A DNA stretch of 10,658 nt from CAZMGG01 sp964565715. GTDB taxonomy: Bacteria > Planctomycetota > UBA1135 > UBA2386. The stretch's first letter is position 1. Each line of letters begins with the position of its first letter. Position numbers and translations under genes: made by a program. Under the pieces are notes generated by a model, which had not been told where the DNA came from, did no database searches, and was given only the letters and a program-made list of their open reading frames with translations. The stretch is taken from contig CAZMGG010000174.1 of assembly GCA_964565715.1 (NCBI GenBank), positions 1 through 10,658 on the forward strand, written 5' to 3'. Shown here one piece after another: positions 1-5,369 of the stretch.

Positions 1-1558
1 GCTCGAGCACGTAGGGCGAGTGCAGGATCATGCCGACGGTGGGCTGCAGCGCCGCCGGCTGGCGCAGCGACCAGCCCTCGCGCCGGCGGTAGCCCTGCAG
101 ACCGATGGCGAACATGCCCTCGAAGGCGCCACCGATCTGTTCGTCGAGCACGATGGCCGAATATCGCCGTTCCTGCAGCATGGCCACGTAGCCGCCGTAG
201 AAGCCGGTCAGCGCCCGCCCGTAGCGCTCCGGCAGCAGCTTCAGCCGTTCCGGATCCGCCAGGATGGTGAGGTCGTGCCCCGGCAGGCCCTGCAGCAGGT
301 CGAAGATGGCCTGGCCGTGGGCGAAGGCCGGCTTGCCGCAGATCGCCGTGAGCCAGCCGTGGCCCGGGACCAGCACCGGATCCGGCTCGGCGCGGATCAG
401 GGCCAGCAGCTCGCGGCTGGCCTCGGCGTGCGCCGCGCCCGGCAGCGCCTGCCGCGGATCGAACTGCAGCGCCGGCCGTTCGAGCCACAGCGCCCGCGGG
501 TCGAGCACCAGCAGCACGAACTGCGCCACGACCAGCGGCAGGGCCAGCCGCCGCGCACGGCCGTTCTCGCCCAGCAGCGCCGGCAGCAGCACGCAGCCGG
601 CGGTCATCGCGTACATCATCACGTTGTCGAAGCCGCCGGCGTGCAGCCGCGACAGGTAGCTCGTCAGCAGCCCGCCGCCGCCGAAGGCCCACAGGAACAG
701 CCCCTCGCCGCGGCGGCCGCTGCCGATGCGCGCGAGGCCGAGCCAGAGGGCGCCCACCAGCATCGGCAGGATCGGCAGCAGGTCCTCGGTCCAGAAGCCG
801 AGCTTGCGATCGCCCTGGATGCCGTGGCCGCGCGGCATCTCGAACACGAAGAACGTGAACCAGCCGTCGCTGCTGCGATCCGCCACCAGCACCACCGCGC
901 CCAGCAGGACCGCCGAGGCGATGCCGAAGCGCAGTCCTTTCCGCCAGTCGAGCAGCAGCGCGCCGACGCCCACCGCCGGCAGCCACATCAGGGCGCTCTG
1001 CTTGGCCAGGAACGCCAGCGCGGTGAGCCCGCCCGCCAGCCACGCGGCGCGGTTGCCGCGGAAGCGCAGCAGGAACGCCGCGCCCAGCACGCACACCAGG
1101 AACAGCGTGTCGTTGCGGGCGAGGTCGTACCAGTAGCGCAGATAGCCGTAGCCGGCGCAGAACAGGCCCGCCGCCAGCCAGCCCGCCATCGTGCCGCCGC
1201 CCTCGCGGCGGGCCCATGCGAACAGGAGCCACGCGCAGCCCAGCGCCGCCAGGGTGCTGACCAGCCGCAGGGCCAGATAGCCCTCGCCGACGACGAACGA
1301 GCACAGGGCGCCGAGCTGGAACAGGAGCGGCGTGTAGAGGAACGACACGTGCTCCGGCGTCGGCGGACAGTAGATCGGCAGGCCCGCCCGCACGCGGCTG
1401 CTGTGGTCCACCATCGCCCCTTCCATCCATTCCAGCTCGAACGGATAGCCGAGGCGCATGGCCACCAGCACCACGACGGTGACGATCGCCGTGAGCGCCA
1501 TGACAACGGCGGCGCCGGCGAGCGCGCGAGGGGCGACGGACGGCGCGGCGGGCGGCAT
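1..1558 (-). CDS. GT39-type membrane glycosyltransferase (3' end cut by window edge)
   Basis: Reading leftward from ATG at 1558-1556 gives 519 stop-free codons running off the left edge, so the C-terminus is missing. The protein looks like a GT-C fold glycosyltransferase of the GT39/PMT_2 type, which transfers sugar from a polyprenyl-phosphate donor on the outer face of the membrane. Residues about 12-34 form a first membrane helix. It is followed by an acidic outer loop (E41, E43, E46, D51 in FELEWMEGAMVDH), where GT-C enzymes carry their catalytic acidic residue, and then by FLYTPL (73-78). Further hydrophobic segments follow, with a YDLARND motif between two of them and an SRLHAGGFDN stretch later. 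The visible C-terminal part is soluble in character. An in-frame TAG lies at 1573-1571; TTG at 1567 is a less likely start. There is no Shine-Dalgarno sequence. Family assignment is fairly sure; donor and acceptor cannot be read from the sequence. Confidence 0.85.
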   Translation of the reverse strand, partial: MPPAAPSVAPRALAGAAVVMALTAIVTVVVLVAMRLGYPFELEWMEGAMVDHSSRVRAGLPIYCPPTPEHVSFLYTPLLFQLGALCSFVVGEGYLALRLVSTLAALGCAWLLFAWARREGGGTMAGWLAAGLFCAGYGYLRYWYDLARNDTLFLVCVLGAAFLLRFRGNRAAWLAGGLTALAFLAKQSALMWLPAVGVGALLLDWRKGLRFGIASAVLLGAVVLVADRSSDGWFTFFVFEMPRGHGIQGDRKLGFWTEDLLPILPMLVGALWLGLARIGSGRRGEGLFLWAFGGGGLLTSYLSRLHAGGFDNVMMYAMTAGCVLLPALLGENGRARRLALPLVVAQFVLLVLDPRALWLERPALQFDPRQALPGAAHAEASRELLALIRAEPDPVLVPGHGWLTAICGKPAFAHGQAIFDLLQGLPGHDLTILADPERLKLLPERYGRALTGFYGGYVAMLQERRYSAIVLDEQIGGAFEGMFAIGLQGYRRREGWSLRQPAALQPTVGMILHSPYVLE

Positions 1559-1567
1559 GGGCGGCAA

Positions 1568-1596
1568 AGGCTACCCGCGCCGTCGCCGCCGGTCAG
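1568..1596 (-). promoter_or_regulatory. Candidate promoter of the glycosyltransferase gene
   Basis: A -35-like CTGACC (1596-1591), a 17-nt spacer and a -10-like TAGCCT (1573-1568) lie on the minus strand. Transcription would be expected to begin about 7 nt past the -10, at about 1561, only a few bases before the ATG at 1558. The transcript would then be leaderless or nearly so, which agrees with the absence of a ribosome binding site. TAGCCT also contains the in-frame TAG that bounds the reading frame. Confidence 0.35.
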
Positions 1597-1669
1597 CGGT
1601 GCGTCGACGGGGCGTGGTCGGCGTCGGCGGGTCCGCTACACTGCCTCGCGTCTTGTCTGTCCATCCGCC

Positions 1670-1673
1670 GAGG
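1670..1673 (+). promoter_or_regulatory. Ribosome binding site GAGG
   Basis: GAGG at 1670-1673 lies 8 nt before the GTG at 1682. This favours that codon over the in-frame GTG at 1676, which would be only 2 nt from the motif. Confidence 0.55.
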
Positions 1674-1681
1674 TCGTGCCC

Positions 1682-3376
1682 GTGACGCGAGCCGCCGCCG
1701 TGCTGGCGACGATCGCCGTGCTGGTGCTGGGCGGCTGGTGGTTGCTCGGCGGCGGCCCGGCCGGGGGCAACGGGGAGCCGCCGGCAGCCGGCGCGGCGGC
1801 TAGCGGCGCCGGGCCCGCCACTCGCGGCGCCGTCGCTCCGGACTCGCCCGCCGCCGCTGCGGCGATGGCAGCCGGGTCGAACCCGGGCGAGCGCACCGAG
1901 GCGCCAGCCGGCGCCGGGGTGGCGACGCTGCTGGTGCGCGACGACCAGGGCCGCCCGATCGGCGGCGCACTCGTGCGCAGCCTGCGCGCGGACGTGGAGC
2001 GTGGCGTCACCGATGCCGAGGGCCGGATCCGCTGGCCGGCTCGGGCCGTCGACCAGGTGGCGGTGCTGGCCACCGGCCACCTGTTCCGGCAGACGGCGGC
2101 GACCCCGGGCGAGACCGCCGAGGTGACGCTGCTGGCCGATCGCTGGTCGCTGCGGGGCAGGTTCCGTTTCGAGCGGCCGGACGGCACGCTGGCGCAGGCG
2201 GTGCGGGCGCGGTTGCAGCCCCGCCAGGAGCCCGACGGCATGCTGCAGGTGCCGCGGGCGGTGGCCGCGGCCGGCGAACGGGCCGTCGCCGCGTTCCGCG
2301 AGCACGCCATGATCTGCGCGGTGCTGCCCGGCGGCGTTCCGGCCTGGCACCTGGGCGAGCTGAGCCGCCAGCGGGTCTACCGGCTGGGCGGCGTCGCCGA
2401 GGTGTCGTTCGCCGAGCCCGGCCTGTACGAACTCGACTGCACCGCCGACGGCGAGTTCGTCGCCCGTGCGCTGTTCCAGGCCGAGGCCATCGTCGACGAA
2501 CCGCTGGTCGTGCCCCTGCGGCCCGGTCGGATGATCGACGGCGCCGTCGTGCGCAGCGACACCGGCGCACCGATCGCCGACGCCAGCGTCGTCGCCGCTG
2601 GCGATCCGGACGAACCGCAGGCGCGCACCGATGCCCAGGGCCGCTTCCGGGTCGGACCGTTCGCCGAAGGCACAGTACGGCTCGAACTGCGTCATCCGGA
2701 CATGCAGCCGCTGCAACTGGGGCCGGTCGCCGCCGACGGGCGGTTGCTGCAGGCGGCCATGATGCCGCTGCCCAACGCGACCCTGCGCGGCACCGTGCGG
2801 GCGCGACCGGACCTGCGGCCGCTGGCCGGCGCCACGGTGAGCGTCGTTGATGGCGCCGACCAGCAACGGGTGGCCACCGCCGACGGCGAGGGCTGGTTCA
2901 CGCTGTCGGCGCCCACCGGCGAGATGCTGCGGCTGTCGGTCTCGGCGAAGGGCTTCGCCACCCACCGCGAACTGCTGGAGGCCGGCGGCGAGCCGCTCCC
3001 GTTCGACCTGTGGCCCGCCGAACCCGCCGAACGGGTGCGCACGGGCATCTCCGGTCTGCTGCGCGGCCGCGTCGTCGATGCCCGCGGTGAGCCCGTGGCC
3101 GGGATGGTCGTGCAGTGGCAGCCCGATGCGCCGCGCCCGCCCGACGGCATCACCGGCCGCCGCATCGTCGAGGGCGCCGCGCCGCCGGTCGGCCTGCGCG
3201 CCACCAGCGGCGAGGACGGCAGCTTCACGCTGGAGACGGTGCATCCAGGGCTCGGCCGGCTGGTGCCCATCGACGGCGCCCCCCGGCCGGAGGCCGGCGG
3301 GCTGCGTCTGGAGGTGATCCTGGGCGCCGAGCGTCCGGGGCTGACGGTGACCTGTCGCAGGCCCACGGAGCGGTGA
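1682..3376 (+). CDS. Membrane-anchored protein with four carboxypeptidase-regulatory-like domains
   Basis: GTG start at 1682 gives 564 residues, ending TGA at 3374-3376. An uncleaved anchor (about residues 5-22, AAAVLATIAVLVLGGWWLL) is followed by an Ala/Gly/Pro-rich linker to about residue 79. Four beta-sandwich repeats of the CarboxypepD_reg/Ig-like type follow, recognisable by a G-x-V-x-D-x-x-G-x-P-[IVL]-x-x-A strand pair and a later D-x-x-G-x-[FI] turn. They begin near residues 80 (turn TDAEGRIR), 281 (TDAQGRFR), 365 (DGEGWFT) and 457 (GEDGSFT). No enzyme domain is visible. Residues about 150-280 form a more divergent segment. The product probably faces the periplasm or cell surface as a structural or binding protein. 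It is the first gene of a close rightward run, 22 bp before the phosphatase-like gene. The reading frame stays open far upstream, but that part is antisense to the glycosyltransferase. Exact role unknown. Confidence 0.85.
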   Translation: MTRAAAVLATIAVLVLGGWWLLGGGPAGGNGEPPAAGAAASGAGPATRGAVAPDSPAAAAAMAAGSNPGERTEAPAGAGVATLLVRDDQGRPIGGALVRSLRADVERGVTDAEGRIRWPARAVDQVAVLATGHLFRQTAATPGETAEVTLLADRWSLRGRFRFERPDGTLAQAVRARLQPRQEPDGMLQVPRAVAAAGERAVAAFREHAMICAVLPGGVPAWHLGELSRQRVYRLGGVAEVSFAEPGLYELDCTADGEFVARALFQAEAIVDEPLVVPLRPGRMIDGAVVRSDTGAPIADASVVAAGDPDEPQARTDAQGRFRVGPFAEGTVRLELRHPDMQPLQLGPVAADGRLLQAAMMPLPNATLRGTVRARPDLRPLAGATVSVVDGADQQRVATADGEGWFTLSAPTGEMLRLSVSAKGFATHRELLEAGGEPLPFDLWPAEPAERVRTGISGLLRGRVVDARGEPVAGMVVQWQPDAPRPPDGITGRRIVEGAAPPVGLRATSGEDGSFTLETVHPGLGRLVPIDGAPRPEAGGLRLEVILGAERPGLTVTCRRPTER

Positions 3377-3389
3377 CGCAGAGCGGCAC

Positions 3390-3393
3390 AGGG
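3390..3393 (+). promoter_or_regulatory. Weak ribosome binding site AGGG
   Basis: AGGG at 3390-3393 lies 5 nt before the ATG at 3399. The alternative in-frame ATG at 3423 has only a GGAA 2 nt away, which is too close, so this motif slightly favours the upstream start. Confidence 0.35.
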
Positions 3394-3398
3394 CGACG

Positions 3399-4748
3399 AT
3401 GGCGCAAACGGTGATTGGAACCATGAAGCAGAGCTACGTGATGGGCTTGGTGTCGCTGTGGATGGCGTCGGCGACGGCGCAGGACGGCCCAGGGGCTGCG
3501 CCGCAGGACCCGGCGGCGACGTTCCAGGTGGGGGTGGCCAGCCTGCGCGAGGTGAAGGCGGCGTTCGATCCCTTCGGCGGCGCCATCGTGCGCGGCGTCG
3601 ATCCGACCGGCCGCGCCCGCAGCATGGAACTGCGCTGGCCGCCGCTCGACTGGCCCTTGCCCGGCGAGCACGTCGGCGGCGACCGGCCGACGATCCTCCT
3701 GGACGGGCAGCCCACCCAGGGCATCCTGCACCTCGAGGCGTGCGCACCCGGGGGTCTGCGTGGCCGCGCCGAACTGCGCCCCGCCGCCGGTGCCGCCGAC
3801 GCGGCGCCCGTGCCGGTGTCGTTCGCCGTGGTGCCGGAACTCGCCGCGGCCCGGGTGCTGGGCGCGCCGGCCATGCCCTCCGAACGCGTGCCGGCGGAGG
3901 TGCCTGCCGATCCTGGCGACCTCGAGTTCGCGGTGCTGGGCAACGGCGGCACCGGCTGGCCCGGCCAGCACCGGGTCGCGGCCGGCCTGCAGCGGCTCGC
4001 CACGCCCGGCCGCTTCGACTTCGTCCTGCTGCTGGGCGATCAGTTCATGCCGCGTGGCGTGCAGTCGATCGGCGACCCGCGGTGGCGGCACTGCTTCGAG
4101 GACGTCTACCCGGCGGCGACGCTGCCGATGCCGTTCCACGCCGTCACCGGCGACTGCGACCTGCGCGGCAAGGAACTGCCCCTGCACGAGTACGCGACGC
4201 TGAACGCGCGCTGGAACAGCCGCACGCTGGTCTATCAGTTCGAGGCCAGGAGCCACGGCCGCAAGGTCGGCTTCTTCGGTCTCGACACCCAGCTCTACAG
4301 CGAGGACGTCGGACATCCGTCCATGCGCTTCTCGCGCCGACTGCTCGGCGAGGCGCTCACGAAGTCCGACGCCGACGTGAAGGTCGTGTTCGGGCATCTG
4401 CCGCTCGAGAGCCTGACCGGCGAGTCCGATGCCAAGCGGACGGCCTCCCTGTCCGCCGTGGCGCGCAGCCTGTGGACCCAGTGGGGCGTGGACCTGTACC
4501 TGTGCGCCGGCGACCACTGCCTCGCCTTCGTGCAGGGCGAGGGACTGCCGCCGCAGGTGACCAGCGGCGCCGCCGCCGGCCCGGACCTCTCGCGGTCGCC
4601 GACCTGGAGCCCGACCACGTCGTTCGCGGCCACCGGCGGCGGCTTCGCCACGCTGCGCTTCGACGGCCGGCAGTTCACCATCACCTTCCGCGACAGCGAT
4701 GGCGCGCCGCTGGCGGTGCGCACGGTCGAGCCGCGGAGGAAGGGATGA
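3399..4748 (+). CDS. Secreted purple-acid-phosphatase-like protein with a degenerate active site
   Basis: 449 residues from ATG 3399; an equally plausible start at ATG 3423 gives MKQSYVMG and a standard short signal peptide. The hydrophobic core ends in ATA|Q (cleavage after residue 27), so the product is exported. Residues about 30-175 form a beta-rich region I do not recognise. Residues about 178-445 follow tartrate-resistant acid phosphatase closely, for example DFVLLLGDQF and FEDVY. The five metal-binding blocks are altered relative to the family: GDWGG is LGNGG (N182), GDNFY is GDQFM (D214 kept, M217 for Tyr), GNHD is GDCD (D252, C253), the GH of block four is kept (H333), and GHDH is AGDH (G371, H373 kept). 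Only three of seven metal ligands remain unchanged, so hydrolysis is doubtful and a binding role is possible. The family comparison uses the human enzyme from memory. It lies 22 bp after the preceding gene and its stop overlaps the next start. Confidence 0.85.
   Translation: MAQTVIGTMKQSYVMGLVSLWMASATAQDGPGAAPQDPAATFQVGVASLREVKAAFDPFGGAIVRGVDPTGRARSMELRWPPLDWPLPGEHVGGDRPTILLDGQPTQGILHLEACAPGGLRGRAELRPAAGAADAAPVPVSFAVVPELAAARVLGAPAMPSERVPAEVPADPGDLEFAVLGNGGTGWPGQHRVAAGLQRLATPGRFDFVLLLGDQFMPRGVQSIGDPRWRHCFEDVYPAATLPMPFHAVTGDCDLRGKELPLHEYATLNARWNSRTLVYQFEARSHGRKVGFFGLDTQLYSEDVGHPSMRFSRRLLGEALTKSDADVKVVFGHLPLESLTGESDAKRTASLSAVARSLWTQWGVDLYLCAGDHCLAFVQGEGLPPQVTSGAAAGPDLSRSPTWSPTTSFAATGGGFATLRFDGRQFTITFRDSDGAPLAVRTVEPRRKG
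4735..4739 (+). promoter_or_regulatory. Strong ribosome binding site GGAGG
   Basis: GGAGG at 4735-4739, inside the last codons of the phosphatase-like gene, lies 5 nt before the Nudix ATG at 4745. It is the strongest Shine-Dalgarno match in the window and fixes that start. Confidence 0.75.
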
Positions 4749-5287
4749 GCCTGCGGGAATGGGAGCACCTCGGCGAGGAGCCGCTGGTGCGCTACAAGGT
4801 CTTCGACGTGCACAAGGCGCGGCGGCGCTCGCCGCGCACTGGCGCCGACATCGGCTTCTTCCTGGTGCGCACGCCGGACTGGGTGAACGTGGTGGCGCTC
4901 ACCGAGCAGGAGGAACTGATCCTGGTGCGGCAGTACCGCCACGGCACGCGCCAGTTCTCCCTGGAGATCCCCGGCGGCCTCATCGATCCCGGCGAGACCG
5001 ACCCGGCCGCCGCCGCCGCCCGCGAACTGCGCGAGGAGACCGGCCACCAGGCCACGAGCCTGCGCCGGATCGGGGTGATGACTCCCAATCCGGCGATCTT
5101 CACCAACCGCTGTTTCGTGTACCTGGCGCGAGGTTGCCGCCGGATCGCCGAACTGGCCCAGGACCCCGGCGAGGACATCGAGGTGGTGACGGTGCCGCTG
5201 GCGCAGGTCGACGACCTGGTGCGGCAGGGGCAGATCGACCATGCCCTGGTCCTGGCGGCGCTGGCGTTCCTGCGCGCGGACGGCTGA
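4745..5287 (+). CDS. Nudix hydrolase, ADP-ribose pyrophosphatase type
   Basis: 180 residues; ATG at 4745 overlaps the preceding stop as ATGA, with a strong GGAGG upstream. It has no signal peptide or membrane segment and should be cytoplasmic. The layout matches the NudF-like ADP-ribose/nucleotide-sugar pyrophosphatases, which split nucleoside-diphosphate sugars to a sugar phosphate and NMP with Mg2+: VRQYRHGTRQFSLEIPGG (61-78), then the Nudix box from G78 through E84 to REL-REETG (93-100), with metal-binding E94, E97 and E98, then MTPNPAIFTNRCFVYLA. The box has eight rather than seven residues between E84 and R93 (one extra in an alanine run), probably a loop or helix-cap change that leaves the Glu cluster intact. 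Substrate (ADP-ribose, GDP-mannose or other) cannot be set from sequence. It is translationally coupled to an exported protein, an odd pairing that suggests shared expression rather than direct contact. Confidence 0.9.
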   Translation: MSLREWEHLGEEPLVRYKVFDVHKARRRSPRTGADIGFFLVRTPDWVNVVALTEQEELILVRQYRHGTRQFSLEIPGGLIDPGETDPAAAAARELREETGHQATSLRRIGVMTPNPAIFTNRCFVYLARGCRRIAELAQDPGEDIEVVTVPLAQVDDLVRQGQIDHALVLAALAFLRADG

Positions 5288-5369
5288 TCGGGGCCCGGGC
5301 CGGCCACCCTGGGGTGTGCGCCGGCCCCCAGGCCGCCCAATAATCACCCCCTCTGCCGCAACGCCCTTC
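5288..5369 (+). promoter_or_regulatory. Intergenic gap with -10-like element before the large anchored-protein gene
   Basis: This 82-bp gap separates the Nudix gene from the next rightward gene. AATAAT (5339-5344, five of six matches to TATAAT) is conspicuous in such GC-rich sequence and is a candidate -10, leaving a leader of roughly 18 nt before ATG 5370. No good -35 or Shine-Dalgarno sequence is visible. With the hairpin just upstream, this suggests the large gene can be transcribed separately from the 1682-5287 run; read-through is also possible. Confidence 0.3.
5297..5327 (+). terminator. GC-rich hairpin, possible weak terminator
   Basis: GGGCCGGC (5297-5304) and GCCGGCCC (5320-5327) are exact inverted complements around a 15-nt loop, 10 bp after the Nudix stop. 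No T-tract follows, so a classical intrinsic terminator is not shown. It could act with Rho or only stabilise the mRNA end. GC-rich DNA forms such stems readily by chance. Confidence 0.3.

Larger units (their letters stand above)
1559..1681. promoter_or_regulatory. Divergent promoter region
   Basis: This 123-bp gap separates the leftward glycosyltransferase gene from the rightward regulatory-like gene and should hold promoters for both. On the minus strand TAGCCT (1573-1568) sits 9 nt before the glycosyltransferase ATG. CTGACC (1596-1591, four of six matches to TTGACA) lies 17 nt further upstream, which is good -35/-10 geometry. On the plus strand TACACT (1637-1642) is a candidate -10 element for the gene at 1682, with no convincing -35. 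All promoter calls are inferred from motif and spacing only. Confidence 0.4.

Noticed and set aside
20..1681. Long open frame on the plus strand running from 20 into the gene at 1682
   Set aside because: This part is antisense to the glycosyltransferase and reads as Arg/Gln/His/Ala-rich low-complexity protein. The opposite strand gives hydrophobic helices and GT39 motifs. Only the part from 1682 has an anchor and domains.
1571..3424. Open frame of about 617 codons on the minus strand
   Set aside because: Antisense to the four-domain gene at 1682; biased low-complexity composition and no recognisable motif.
3225..4517. Open frame of about 430 codons on the minus strand
   Set aside because: Antisense to the phosphatase-like gene, whose plus-strand reading aligns with a known family.
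3458..4744. Apparent N-terminal extension of the Nudix gene, in frame from 3458
   Set aside because: It is a shifted-frame reading of the phosphatase-like gene, Arg-rich. The GGAGG at 4735 and the ATGA overlap place the Nudix start at 4745.
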